In this document: positions 33,102 to 42,279 of the stretch, piece after piece | How positions within the stretch are numbered: the first letter of the stretch is position 1 | How the letters are laid out: each line of letters begins with the position of its first letter | Assembly: GCA_021151825.1 (NCBI GenBank) | Contig: JAGKWQ010000010.1 | Span: 159,208-223,207, forward strand | Reading direction: 5' to 3' | DNA length: 64,000 nucleotides | Origin: Cellvibrionaceae bacterium | Lineage (GTDB): Bacteria; Pseudomonadota; Gammaproteobacteria; Pseudomonadales; Cellvibrionaceae | The notes under the pieces: model-generated | Database searches by the model: none | What the model saw: the letters and a program-made list of their open reading frames with translations, nothing else | What the model was told of the DNA's origin: nothing | Translations under genes and position numbers: made by a program

Positions 33102-35771
33102 ATGAGACCGCGGTTAATGGCTCCAACCCAGAATCAACCCAAGCAGTATCGACGTTTTTCATTTATTCCTTCCCGTTTGGCGTTGTGTATAGCAGCCCAG
33201 TGTGCAGGTCTATTATTGCTGCCTGCTGCATCTGTAGCAGCTGACACGAATTCATCGAACGCCAGCAACTCTTCGAGTTCCTCATCGATCAGTTCTTCTT
33301 CCGCTTCGTCGTCATCGGCAGTTGCTGTGGCGGCTGTTGATCCCAATGATGAGTTGCGCGAGCTGGATTGGGTGCCGATGGAGGAATTGACGGAGGAGCA
33401 GAAAAAACTGGTCCCAACCGCGTGTTGTGGTGCGTATATTGCGCCGCCGCGGGATGATGCGGAGTCGGATCTCGATCCGGAAAAGGCCAATATCCTGGGC
33501 AGTGCTGATTACTCCGAGGCGGAAAAGCAAACCAAGTTTGTGATGCACAAAGATGTGCGTCTGACTCAGGGCCGCCGTTCATTCCGTGCAGATACTTTCA
33601 GCTTCGATAAAACTACCCGTGAGGCAGAACTCAAAGGCAATATCCAGGTGCGCGAGCCGGGTGTATTGCTGCGCGCAGAGCGCGCTTATGTGGATACCAA
33701 CACTGGCAATGCCGAGCTGGAACAAGCCCGTTTTGTCCTGTACGAGACCCGTGTCCGTGGACGTGCGGAAAAGCTGGAAAAGTTTGGCGACCAGGTCATC
33801 AGCCTGGATCAAGGTACCTTTACCAGTTGTGAACCGGGCGATAATACCTGGTTGATCCGCGGTTCCAATATCACTTTGCACAACGACAAGCATTATGGCA
33901 CCGCGCGAAATATGCGCTTGGAAGTGAAAGATATCCCCATCGCCTATGCTCCGTATTTCCGCTTTCCGATTGGCCCGGATCGCTTGACCGGTTTTCTCTT
34001 TCCCTCGTTAGGGCTGGATGAAAACGATGGTATCGGTGAATTCACTGCGCCTTTCTATTGGAATATCGCTCCTAATTACGATGCGACCCTGACGTGGCGC
34101 TATCTCTCGGATCACGGCAATATCCTGGCAACTGAACTACGTCATATGTCGAGCTACTTTGATACCGAGCTCAGGGCCAGTGCGTTGAACAATGACCGTG
34201 GCGGGTTTAGTGAGCGTTTGCAAGACCAAATCGATAACGGTGAGATTGCCGAAGAAGATGCTTATCCCTATAAAGGAAAAGATCGCTGGCAGTACAACCT
34301 GTACCAAACTGGCGGTCGCAACCAGCCTTGGTCAACCCTTATTGATTACACCGACGTCAGCGATACCGATTACCTGCGCGATGTTGATCGCAGTGCAGTA
34401 GATTTGAATCGCCAGGCTTATATTCGCCAGCGTGTATCGGGCAGTTATGTTACCGATCACTGGCAATTGGCGGGCAAGATCGAAGAGTTCCGCTTGCTTA
34501 CCGACCAACAGCTCCCTTATCGCGAAGTGCCGCGCATTAATGCCGATGGTGAATACCGCATCAACGACTGGGTGTTGGAGCTGGATAACGAATATGCGCA
34601 CTTCGCGATGAACCGTTACTTCGGTGAAAATCCGGTGCAAGCCGCTGAGAGAGCTAATTTGATTACCGGTGAGCGCTTGCGCACCAATTATGCTCTGACG
34701 TGGGATAAAGAATACGCTGCCGGTTTTATCAAGCCGGGCGTTGCAGTAAAAACGCTGGGATATGAATTGGATGCGACCAACATGCGTGCGGATGCTGATA
34801 CCAGCCCGTATATTGTTGCCCCGCAAGGCTCGCTGGATACCGGTTTGTACTTCGAGCGCGACAAACAGTGGTTCGGTGAAGGCTTTACCCAAACCCTGGA
34901 GCCGCGTGCGTTTTATCTATATCGCGATTATGAAAACCAGGATGCGCTTTACGGCCTGACCTCGGATGCCAGCTATGTCAACTTTGATACCTCGGATCTG
35001 GTTGTTACCTATCAGCAATTATTCCGCGATTCGCGTTTTTCCGGCGGTGACCGGATTGACGATGCAAACCACCTGGCGTTGGGTGTCACCAGCCGTTTTG
35101 TGGAATCTGATACCGGTATCGAGCGTGTGCGGGTCAGCATTGGCCAGATTAACTACTTTGAGGATCGCGAAGTCAGCATCCTTAATAATGATGACGATTA
35201 TGCAAATACCCGTAGCAGTTCAGCCATTGCCGGCCAGTTAAGCGGGCAGCTGGGCGATCATCTGCGCTTTAGCAATGATGTGCTGTACGATCATCAGCAG
35301 AAAAAAATCAATGCGGTCAGTAGTAGCCTGCACTATATGGATGAGCAATACCGCATCCTGAATGTGGGCTATCGTTATAGCCGCGATCCGGTCACCTTGA
35401 GCCCGTTGGACGCCAGCCCGAAAATTGGTGAAACCCTGGATCAGTTGGATGTCACCGCGCTCTGGCCCCTTAACAACCAATGGGCAGTGATTGCCCGTAC
35501 CAACTACGATTTTAATTACAATGCGGAACTCGATACCTTTGCCGGGCTCGAATACACCGATTGTTGTTACCGGATCCGGGTGCTGGCCCGCCAGTGGGTT
35601 GATTTTGACTTTAGCCCGGATTTCCTTGCCAACATCAGCAGTGATGATTACGACCGTGGTATTTTCTTTGAAGTGCAGCTGCGCGGCTTTGGTACCCTGA
35701 GTCAACGTATTAGTAACCTGCTCGATAAAGCCATGCTGGGCTACAGCGAGCGTGAAGCCTCTTTACAATAA
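33102..35771 (+). CDS. lptD: LPS-assembly outer-membrane protein LptD
   Basis: 889 residues. The signal peptide is followed by a low-complexity linker of Ser with a few Asn and Ala (about 50-75), which is unusual for this protein. Then come the LptA-like jelly roll (DVRLTQGRRSFRADTFSFDK, GNIQVREPGVLLRAERAYV) and the 26-strand barrel (LTGFLFPSLGLDENDGIGEFTAPFYWN-like region). N-terminal Cys-Cys (TACCG), Cys in TSCEPG and the barrel Cys-Cys (TDCCYR) match the disulfide-forming pairs of E. coli LptD. It inserts LPS into the outer leaflet with LptE and is essential. The start has no strong ribosome site; the next in-frame Met is five codons on. It leads the lptD-surA-pdxA-rsmA-apaG-apaH group. 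Confidence 0.95.
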   Translation: MRPRLMAPTQNQPKQYRRFSFIPSRLALCIAAQCAGLLLLPAASVAADTNSSNASNSSSSSSISSSSASSSSAVAVAAVDPNDELRELDWVPMEELTEEQKKLVPTACCGAYIAPPRDDAESDLDPEKANILGSADYSEAEKQTKFVMHKDVRLTQGRRSFRADTFSFDKTTREAELKGNIQVREPGVLLRAERAYVDTNTGNAELEQARFVLYETRVRGRAEKLEKFGDQVISLDQGTFTSCEPGDNTWLIRGSNITLHNDKHYGTARNMRLEVKDIPIAYAPYFRFPIGPDRLTGFLFPSLGLDENDGIGEFTAPFYWNIAPNYDATLTWRYLSDHGNILATELRHMSSYFDTELRASALNNDRGGFSERLQDQIDNGEIAEEDAYPYKGKDRWQYNLYQTGGRNQPWSTLIDYTDVSDTDYLRDVDRSAVDLNRQAYIRQRVSGSYVTDHWQLAGKIEEFRLLTDQQLPYREVPRINADGEYRINDWVLELDNEYAHFAMNRYFGENPVQAAERANLITGERLRTNYALTWDKEYAAGFIKPGVAVKTLGYELDATNMRADADTSPYIVAPQGSLDTGLYFERDKQWFGEGFTQTLEPRAFYLYRDYENQDALYGLTSDASYVNFDTSDLVVTYQQLFRDSRFSGGDRIDDANHLALGVTSRFVESDTGIERVRVSIGQINYFEDREVSILNNDDDYANTRSSSAIAGQLSGQLGDHLRFSNDVLYDHQQKKINAVSSSLHYMDEQYRILNVGYRYSRDPVTLSPLDASPKIGETLDQLDVTALWPLNNQWAVIARTNYDFNYNAELDTFAGLEYTDCCYRIRVLARQWVDFDFSPDFLANISSDDYDRGIFFEVQLRGFGTLSQRISNLLDKAMLGYSEREASLQ

Positions 35772-35788
35772 AACAGTGATTTGAAGTT

Positions 35789-37099
35789 ATGAGTAAAAAC
35801 CAAAACAACGTGCGCAACGCCTGGGTAATATTTCTGGGTGGTTTGTTGCTGCTCGGCAGCCAAATTGGTCTGGCCCAAAGCAAGGCTGTATCACTGGATC
35901 GTGTTGTCGCTATTGTCGATAAAGATGTGGTGCTGGAAAGTGAATTAAACGCGCGCAAGCAAACAATTCTGGAGCGTTTGCGTGGCCAGTACCAGGAGTT
36001 ACCGCCGGAAGATGTGCTCAATAAACAAATTCTGGAACAATTAATTATTGAACGTATCGAGCTGGGTTTGGCTGAGCGCTACGATATTAAAGTGGATGAG
36101 TCGGAAATTGATCAGGCCATTGGCCGTGTTCTGCAAAAAAATCAAATCACCCTTGCGCAATTGGAAGTTGATTTGCAACGTCAAGGATTAACACTGGCGG
36201 GCTTGCGTAAACAAATGCGCAATGAACTCACGATCAGCCATTTGCAACAAGGTGTAGTAAACAGCCGCATTAAAGTGACTGATCAGGATATCAATAACTT
36301 TCTCGCATCCAGCGATGGTAAATATGCAACCTCACCGGATTACCACATTGGCCATATTTTGATTGCCGTTTCCAGTAGTGCCGATGCAGAGGCTGTTGCT
36401 GAAGCGGAAAAGAAAGCCGGTGATATTTATCAAAAACTGCAATCCGGCAGTGATTTCTCGCAAATGGCGATCAGCTTTTCCAATGATCAAGCCGCGTTGC
36501 AAGGCGGTGATATTGGTTGGCGTAAACTCGCACAATTGCCGGAGTTGTTCGGCAATCAAATGGCGAATTTATCCGCGGGCCAGATTTCCAAACCATTCCG
36601 CAGTGGTGCCGGTTTCCATATTCTGAAAAATATTGAACAACGTGGTGGCGGTGCGCAAATGATTGATCAAACCCACGCGCGTCATATTCTGGTAAAAACG
36701 TCGGAAATTATGGACGATGCGCAAGCGCGTCAGAAATTAGTGGATTTAAAAGCGCGCATTGAAAAAGGTGAGGATTTTGCCAAGCTCGCACGTGAAAACT
36801 CGGAAGATACAGGCTCCATGTTAAGCGGTGGTGATTTGGGGTGGTCCACACCCGGAATGTTTGTGCCTGAGTTTGAAGAAGCAATGGCCAATACTTCTCC
36901 CGGTAATATCAGCCGCCCGTTCAAAAGCCAATTTGGCTGGCATATTTTGCAAGTGATCGAACGTCGCAAAGAAGATATGAGCGATAAGGTGAAGCGAAAT
37001 CAAGCGGCCAACGTATTGCGTTCACGCCGCTTTGATGAAGAGTTCCAATTGTGGCTCACACAAATTCGCGAAGAAGCTTACGTCGAAATCAAGCTGTAA
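35789..37099 (+). CDS. surA: Periplasmic chaperone/peptidyl-prolyl isomerase SurA
   Basis: 436 residues, with a signal peptide ending near GLAQS. An N-terminal chaperone domain (VVAIVDKDVVLESELNAR) precedes two parvulin domains: the first with YHIGHILIAV and GDIGWRKLAQLPE, the second with THARHILVKTSE and GGDLGWSTPGMFVPEFEEA. A C-terminal helix completes the chaperone core. SurA escorts outer-membrane proteins, LptD included, across the periplasm. It starts 17 bp after lptD and is clearly in the same operon. The following gap contains a striking hairpin before pdxA. Confidence 0.96.
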   Translation: MSKNQNNVRNAWVIFLGGLLLLGSQIGLAQSKAVSLDRVVAIVDKDVVLESELNARKQTILERLRGQYQELPPEDVLNKQILEQLIIERIELGLAERYDIKVDESEIDQAIGRVLQKNQITLAQLEVDLQRQGLTLAGLRKQMRNELTISHLQQGVVNSRIKVTDQDINNFLASSDGKYATSPDYHIGHILIAVSSSADAEAVAEAEKKAGDIYQKLQSGSDFSQMAISFSNDQAALQGGDIGWRKLAQLPELFGNQMANLSAGQISKPFRSGAGFHILKNIEQRGGGAQMIDQTHARHILVKTSEIMDDAQARQKLVDLKARIEKGEDFAKLARENSEDTGSMLSGGDLGWSTPGMFVPEFEEAMANTSPGNISRPFKSQFGWHILQVIERRKEDMSDKVKRNQAANVLRSRRFDEEFQLWLTQIREEAYVEIKL

Positions 37100-37137
37100 T
37101 TTTTGCATCATTAGCTAAAACTCAATTATAAAAAACG

Positions 37138-37179
37138 CGGTTAAAAATTGGAGTGCATTGCCACTCCGGTTTTTAACCG
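37138..37179 (+). other. 18-bp intercistronic hairpin between surA and pdxA
   Basis: CGGTTAAAAATTGGAGTG (37138-37155) pairs along its whole length with CACTCCGGTTTTTAACCG (37162-37179), with two G-U pairs in RNA and a 6-nt loop. It ends 25 bp before the pdxA ATG. A T5 run begins about 6 nt beyond the stem (TTGTACTTTTT), and the stem carries its own T5. It could be a partial terminator, an RNase processing site or a translation-control element in the surA-pdxA transcript. Confidence 0.7.
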
Positions 37180-37204
37180 TTGTACTTTTTGGGGTACTCA
37201 TAAA

Positions 37205-38212
37205 ATGCCAGATTGCTATCGCATTGCATTAACACCGGGCGAGCCAGCGGGTATTGGCCCGGATCTGGTGATTACGCTCGCGCAGCAAGCGCAAGCACAT
37301 GAAATTGTTGCCATTGCCGATCCCGAATTACTGCGTACGCGCGCGCGGCAATTAAACCTGCCGCTGCAACTGCGCGAAATTAATTTGCGCGATACACCTC
37401 GCCCCGGTGTTGCCGGTGAGCTGGCGGTGTTGCCTGTTGCATTAGCGGAGCCGGCCGTACCCGGCAAGCTCAACGTAAAAAATGCTCCCTATATTTTGCA
37501 AACCCTGGATGCTGCCATTGAAGGTTGCATTAACGGATCATTCGCCGCATTGGTTACCGGTCCGGTACAAAAAAGTGTGATCAACGATGCGGGCATCGCG
37601 TTTAGTGGCCACACCGAATATCTCGCTGATAAAACCCACACGCCCAAAGTGGTGATGATGCTTGCCACTGAAGGTTTGCGAGTGGCATTGGCCACTACCC
37701 ATTTGCCGCTGAAAGATGTTGCAGCAGCAATCACGCCGGATGAACTCACGCAAGTTACCGAAATTTTGCAACGTGATATGCAGGTGCAATTCGGTATTAA
37801 AGAGCCGCGTATTCTGGTGTGTGGATTAAACCCCCATGCCGGTGAAGGCGGCCATTTAGGACGTGAAGAAATTGACGTGATCGAGCCAGTATTAAATTCA
37901 TTGCGCGCCCGCGGAATGAATTTAATTGGCCCATTGCCTGCTGATACTTTATTCACTCCCAAATATCTGGATAAAGCCGATGCAGTGCTTGCTATGTATC
38001 ATGATCAGGGTTTGCCGGTATTAAAATACAAAGGCTTCGGCCAGGCGGTGAATGTTACATTGGGACTACCCATTATTCGCACATCGGTTGATCATGGCAC
38101 CGCATTGGATTTGGCTGCAACCGGTAAAGCCGATCTGGGAAGTTTGCGTACTGCATTGGCCTATGCAGTAGCCATGGTACAGGCCACTGTTAATGGCAAG
38201 CATGCGCACTAA
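37205..38212 (+). CDS. pdxA: 4-hydroxythreonine-4-phosphate dehydrogenase
   Basis: 335 residues from the ATG at 37205, matching the family; a longer TTG frame from 37148 would start inside a hairpin and has no support. Signatures include LTPGEPAGIGPDL at the N-terminus, VTGPVQKSVINDAGIAFSGHTEYLA with a metal His, HDQGLPVLKYKGFGQAVNVT, and LPIIRTSVDHGTALDLA with another metal His. It oxidises 4-phosphohydroxy-L-threonine with NAD in pyridoxal phosphate synthesis. It is the third gene of the lptD-surA operon, 105 bp after surA. Confidence 0.95.
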   Translation: MPDCYRIALTPGEPAGIGPDLVITLAQQAQAHEIVAIADPELLRTRARQLNLPLQLREINLRDTPRPGVAGELAVLPVALAEPAVPGKLNVKNAPYILQTLDAAIEGCINGSFAALVTGPVQKSVINDAGIAFSGHTEYLADKTHTPKVVMMLATEGLRVALATTHLPLKDVAAAITPDELTQVTEILQRDMQVQFGIKEPRILVCGLNPHAGEGGHLGREEIDVIEPVLNSLRARGMNLIGPLPADTLFTPKYLDKADAVLAMYHDQGLPVLKYKGFGQAVNVTLGLPIIRTSVDHGTALDLAATGKADLGSLRTALAYAVAMVQATVNGKHAH

Positions 38213-38226
38213 TTTGAGTATTGTTG

Positions 38227-39069
38227 ATGAAAAAAACGTTGAATCATGAATTCCAACATAAAGCGCGCAAACGCTTTGGGCAAAACTTTTTAATTGATCA
38301 TGGAATCATTCGCGACATAGTACGCTCGGTGCATCCGCATAAAGATGACATCATTGTGGAGATCGGTCCCGGTAAAGGCGCCATTACCCAATTACTGGCA
38401 GATGCTTGCGATAATTTAAATGTGATCGAGTTGGATCGTGATCTGGTGCCCTGGTTAAAAGTGAAATTTGAAAAACATCCAAATTTCCAATTGTTCCAGG
38501 CCGATGCATTGCAATTCGATTTTTTACAGTTGATAAAAAATGACAAGCCGTTGCGAATTGTGGGCAATTTGCCGTACAACATTTCCACACCATTAATTTT
38601 TCATTTGCTCACTTATGCAAGCAAAGTACAAGACATGCACTTCATGCTGCAAAAAGAAGTTGTGAAGCGTATGGCCGCGCAAGCGGGCGACAGTGCTTAT
38701 GGCCGGTTGGGAATCATGGTGCAATATTATTGTGCGGTAGAAGATTTATTTGATGTGCCGCCAACATCATTTGATCCAGCACCTAAAGTCGATTCGGCGA
38801 TAGTCCGCTTGATTCCCTACGCACAATTGCCCCATGTGGCCAACAATGTTAAAACGCTGGAAACATTGGTTAACGTAGCATTCCAACAACGCCGCAAAAC
38901 CCTGCGCAACTCGCTTAAACAGTTATTAACCGCTGAACAAATGGAAAACTTGCCGGTAGATTTAAGCTTGCGGCCGGAAGAAATCAGTTTGCCGGAATAT
39001 GTTGCCATGAGTAACTTGTTGGGCGAGATTTCATTTAATGGAAAAACACTTGCCGATGATGGCGAGTGA
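38227..39069 (+). CDS. rsmA: 16S rRNA dimethyladenosine methyltransferase
   Basis: 280 residues from the ATG at 38227, 14 bp after pdxA; TTG codons at 38221 and 38224 are in frame but less likely. The motif ARKRFGQNFLID, SAM motif VEIGPGKGAITQLL, acidic motif NVIELDRDL and catalytic motif GNLPYNISTPLIFHLL are all present. RsmA (KsgA) dimethylates two adjacent adenosines in helix 45 of 16S rRNA, a late checkpoint of 30S assembly. Its place between pdxA and apaG is standard in gammaproteobacteria. Confidence 0.96.
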   Translation: MKKTLNHEFQHKARKRFGQNFLIDHGIIRDIVRSVHPHKDDIIVEIGPGKGAITQLLADACDNLNVIELDRDLVPWLKVKFEKHPNFQLFQADALQFDFLQLIKNDKPLRIVGNLPYNISTPLIFHLLTYASKVQDMHFMLQKEVVKRMAAQAGDSAYGRLGIMVQYYCAVEDLFDVPPTSFDPAPKVDSAIVRLIPYAQLPHVANNVKTLETLVNVAFQQRRKTLRNSLKQLLTAEQMENLPVDLSLRPEEISLPEYVAMSNLLGEISFNGKTLADDGE

Positions 39070-39096
39070 TCACTTATTAATATCAGGTAGATAAAA

Positions 39097-39465
39097 ATGT
39101 CAGCTATTTCTGTCAATGTAAAAACCCAATACATTGCGGCGCAATCAGTGCCAGCGGAACAGCGCTATGTGTACGCCTACACCATCACCATTGCCAATGA
39201 AAGCGAAGTGCCGGCGCAATTAATCAGTCGCCATTGGCGCATCACTGATGCCAATGAAAATTTGCAGGAAGTGCAGGGCGTTGGTGTCGTGGGCGAGCAA
39301 CCGCATTTGCAACCCGGTGAAAGTTATACCTACACTAGCGGCGTAATCCTGGAAACAGAAACCGGTATTATGGAAGGCACTTATCATATGCGTACCGATG
39401 AAGGCGCTATGTTTGATGCACCCATTCCTACCTTTGCACTGGTTCCCCCGCACGCAATGCATTAA
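39097..39465 (+). CDS. apaG: ApaG protein (fibronectin-III-like fold)
   Basis: 122 residues, the usual length. The family marks are VKTQYIAAQSVPAEQRYVYAYTITIAN-like opening strands, SRHWRITDANE, GVVGEQPHLQPGESYTYTSG and GTYHMRTDEGAMFDAPIPTFAL. ApaG binds pyrophosphate-containing compounds in Xanthomonas; its cellular job is not settled. It lies 27 bp after rsmA and 20 bp before apaH, in the conserved order. Confidence 0.95.
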   Translation: MSAISVNVKTQYIAAQSVPAEQRYVYAYTITIANESEVPAQLISRHWRITDANENLQEVQGVGVVGEQPHLQPGESYTYTSGVILETETGIMEGTYHMRTDEGAMFDAPIPTFALVPPHAMH

Positions 39466-39485
39466 TTATTGAGGTTTGCAGGTTT

Positions 39486-40298
39486 ATGGCGACTTACGCA
39501 ATCGGTGACATCCAGGGCTGCCTTGAGCCACTGCAATGCCTACTAAAAAAAATCGCGTTTGATCCGGCCAAAGACAAGCTATGGCTTGCAGGTGATTTAA
39601 TTAATCGCGGGCCTGATACGCTCGCCACCTTGCGTTATTTATATAAATTGCGCGATTCCATCACGATTGTTCTGGGTAATCACGATTTGCATTTTATTGC
39701 GGTGTATTACGGCCTGCGCAAATTGGGGAAAAACGATACTCTTGATCAATTGTTAATTGCACCGGATCGTCTGGATCTGGTGTATTGGTTGCGGCAACAA
39801 AAATTGGTTCACTATGATGAACATTTAGGTTACACCATGGTTCACGCTGGCATTCCACCGCAATGGACGATTCAGGATGCATTAGCGCGCTCACGTGAAG
39901 TGGAAACCGTTTTACAAAGTGAACATCCCGAATATTTTTTAGCGGGTATGTACGGCAATTCTCCCAATATCTGGAGTGATCAATTAGTTGGCGCCAATCG
40001 CCTGCGTGTGATCACTAATTATTTTACGCGTATGCGTTTTTGTAATGCGCAGGGCGAACTTGAATTGCAAACCAAAGAAAGCGCCGATGCAGCACCTGTC
40101 GGGTTTGCGCCCTGGTTTTCTTTTTTGCAACGAAAAGCCCGTAACGAAAAAATTATTTTTGGTCATTGGGCTGCATTGGAAGGCAAGGTCAGTTTCCCCA
40201 ATGTGTTCGCATTGGATACTGGTTGTGTGTGGGGCGGAACCCTGACTGCTATGCGTTTGGATGATGGTGTTCGTTTTTCCTGCAATTGCCTTTCGTGA
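39486..40298 (+). CDS. apaH: Symmetrical diadenosine tetraphosphatase
   Basis: 270 residues of the calcineurin-like phosphoesterase fold: GDIQGCLEPL (motif I), GDLINRGPDTL (motif II), LGNHDLHFIAV (motif III), HAGIPPQW, and a C-terminal FGHWAALEG. ApaH splits Ap4A into two ADP, and also removes Np4 caps from RNA in E. coli. It ends the lptD operon; a long non-coding stretch follows. Confidence 0.96.
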   Translation: MATYAIGDIQGCLEPLQCLLKKIAFDPAKDKLWLAGDLINRGPDTLATLRYLYKLRDSITIVLGNHDLHFIAVYYGLRKLGKNDTLDQLLIAPDRLDLVYWLRQQKLVHYDEHLGYTMVHAGIPPQWTIQDALARSREVETVLQSEHPEYFLAGMYGNSPNIWSDQLVGANRLRVITNYFTRMRFCNAQGELELQTKESADAAPVGFAPWFSFLQRKARNEKIIFGHWAALEGKVSFPNVFALDTGCVWGGTLTAMRLDDGVRFSCNCLS

Positions 40299-41115
40299 TC
40301 GTTTTTTTATCCCTACCATGATGTCATTCATCAAATATTAGATGTGTGTTTTTATCTCAGCGGATAGAAGTTGATGGGCACCTGTTTTTTTGTGGATGCT
40401 ACCAATTACCTACTAGCTGAGGCGCTTTTTTACAAAAGACGAATAACGTTTATGCCAATCGAGGCTGCTATGGCCAATACGAGGAAAACGATTTTGAATT
40501 TGATTTGTGCCAGAAATTTCTTTACTGATAACATCGCTGCAAATACTGATTGCGCCGATAACGATTTTGGTAGTGGCTGGCAGGTGGGCGCTACTATTTG
40601 TTTCTGATTTTTTATGCGTTATTAAATTCTTTCACAGTACAGTTTGTTATATAAAGAAACTGGTTTAGTCATTCAGGTTAATTACCCTTTCATTTCTTGC
40701 GTTTTGTTATTCCCCGTTTATAGTTATTCCGTCAGATGCGTTTTTATTTTTAGTGGATTTATCACTTAGCATCTAAATCTGCACTTGTGTGCAGTGAGTT
40801 GGAATTTAGGTGGCCGGTAATTCTATGTAGAGAGTCTGGTGCGTCCTGTGTTCTGGCAATTTCCTCTATAGCCAGTTGGCTGTTTCTGTTGTCAGGTTGC
40901 GCCTCGTCCAGTTGTAAACTGGATATTTCACCTGATTCCTGTGGCCGGGAATAAGCCCGGTATCGAATTGTTTTAACAGCTTTTGCTTTTTTAAAACAGT
41001 TTTTCATGAATAGTAGTTATGAGCCGTAATTTTTTCTGCTGCAACCCTGGCAGGTACTTGCTCATCTATTCGTTGCGGTTTTCCACGGCAAAGAACCAGA
41101 AAAAGGAGTCGTGCA
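40299..41115. other. 817-bp stretch between apaH and coxB without a confident gene
   Basis: AT-rich DNA with stops in most frames. Frames that stay open for 50-80 codons exist on both strands (40371-40607 plus, 40762-41007 minus), but none has a convincing ribosome site or a recognisable protein. A short plus-strand frame with a lipobox is listed separately. Small inverted repeats lie at 40946-40961 (CCGGG/CCCGG) and about 40969-40999 (TGTTTTAA/TTAAAACA). The stretch must hold the promoter of the cytochrome oxidase genes, but I cannot place it firmly. Confidence 0.5.
40787..40954 (+). CDS. Possible tiny lipoprotein (55 codons)
   Basis: A GTG-initiated frame encodes a hydrophobic stretch ending in the lipobox LLSGC (IASWLFLLSGCASSSC), followed by only about 17 more residues, including two further Cys, then a stop. 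The pattern is what a small secreted lipoprotein would look like. There is no good ribosome site, no clear n-region charge pattern, and a competing minus-strand frame covers it. It may be chance, a remnant or a true micro-lipoprotein. Confidence 0.2.
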   Translation: MCSELEFRWPVILCRESGASCVLAISSIASWLFLLSGCASSSCKLDISPDSCGRE

Positions 41116-42279
41116 GTGAAACGCTATTGCTTGTCGTTGAATAATAAATGTAACTGGATGCTTGTTTCATGCATGTGGTGGTGTGCGGATATCTTTGCCG
41201 CCGATGCACCTTTGCACTCGGCTTATAACATGACGCGTGGCGCAACCGAGCTCAGTCACAAAGTCTATAGCCTGCACATGATTATTTTTTATATTTGTTG
41301 TGTGATTGGTGCGATTGTTTTCGGATTAATGTTTTGGTCTATCGTCCATCATCGCAAAGCTAAAGGCGCAGCACCTGCGCAATTTCACGGTAGTTTGAAA
41401 ATAGAAATTATCTGGACTGCTATTCCGGTACTTATTTTAATTGCCATGGCAATCCCGGCGACCAAAACCCTGGTGGCGATGGAGGATGCATCCAAAGCCG
41501 ACATGACGGTTCTGGTTACTGGTTCCCAATGGAAATGGCATTACAAATATATGGAATATCCTATCGAATATTATTCGTTGTTATCCACACCTCGCGATCA
41601 AATTGAAAATAATGCCGCGAAAGATGACCTTTACTTACGCGAAGTTGATAAGCCGCTGGTTCTTCCCACGGGTAAAAAAATCCGTTTCCTGGTGACCGCT
41701 GATGATGTAATTCATTCGTGGTGGGTGCCTGACTTCGCCATCAAAAAAGATGCAAACCCAGGTTTTATTAATGAGACCTGGGCAAAGATCGATAACCCCG
41801 GAATTTATCGTGGCCAATGCGCAGAGTTATGCGGTAAAGACCACGGATTTATGCCGGTTGTTGTCGATGTAAAAACACCGGAAGCATTTGAGCTATGGGT
41901 TGCTGAACAAATTGCCGAACAGGAAAAAGCCAAAGCAGCAGAGGCGGCACGTGGCCTCATGACTCGAGAAGAGTTAATGGAATTAGGACAAAAAACTTAC
42001 GAAAGCCGTTGTGCAGTTTGCCATCAGCCAAGCGGTGAAGGATTACCGGGCGCATTCCCTGCACTGAAAGGTAGTGCAATGGTTACTAAAGACAAACCCG
42101 CGCACTTGCACATCGTTTTGTTTGGTAAGCCAGCGACAGCGATGCAGGCGTTTGGCAAGCAATTAACCGCCGCAGAGCTCGCCGCAGTGATTACCTATGA
42201 GCGTAATGCCTGGGGTAACAACACGGGTGATTTGGTGCAAATTGCTGACGTCAACGCAGTACTGAGTGCGGGAGAATAA
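41116..42279 (+). CDS. coxB: Cytochrome c oxidase subunit II with fused cytochrome c domain
   Basis: 387 residues, GTG start with AGGAG upstream. A signal segment and two transmembrane helices (about 57-80 and 100-120) are followed by the CuA cupredoxin domain, with His in HSWWVPDF and the cluster CAELCGKDHGFM. A C-terminal cytochrome c follows, with CAVCH and a Met in PATAMQAF as likely axial ligand. Subunit II takes electrons from cytochrome c at CuA; the fused heme makes this a caa3-type subunit. It opens the cox gene cluster; coxA overlaps its stop. Confidence 0.95.
   Translation: MKRYCLSLNNKCNWMLVSCMWWCADIFAADAPLHSAYNMTRGATELSHKVYSLHMIIFYICCVIGAIVFGLMFWSIVHHRKAKGAAPAQFHGSLKIEIIWTAIPVLILIAMAIPATKTLVAMEDASKADMTVLVTGSQWKWHYKYMEYPIEYYSLLSTPRDQIENNAAKDDLYLREVDKPLVLPTGKKIRFLVTADDVIHSWWVPDFAIKKDANPGFINETWAKIDNPGIYRGQCAELCGKDHGFMPVVVDVKTPEAFELWVAEQIAEQEKAKAAEAARGLMTREELMELGQKTYESRCAVCHQPSGEGLPGAFPALKGSAMVTKDKPAHLHIVLFGKPATAMQAFGKQLTAAELAAVITYERNAWGNNTGDLVQIADVNAVLSAGE

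Noticed and set aside
34332..35705. Two long minus-strand frames inside lptD (186 and 155 codons)
   Set aside because: They are antisense to a well-conserved essential gene, show no family motifs and reflect codon bias.
37489..37962. 157-codon minus-strand frame inside pdxA
   Set aside because: Complement of conserved PdxA motifs; Ser/Cys-rich composition typical of antisense frames.
40762..41007. 81-codon minus-strand frame before coxB
   Set aside because: No ribosome site, low-complexity polar sequence, no recognisable protein; kept only as part of the gap description.
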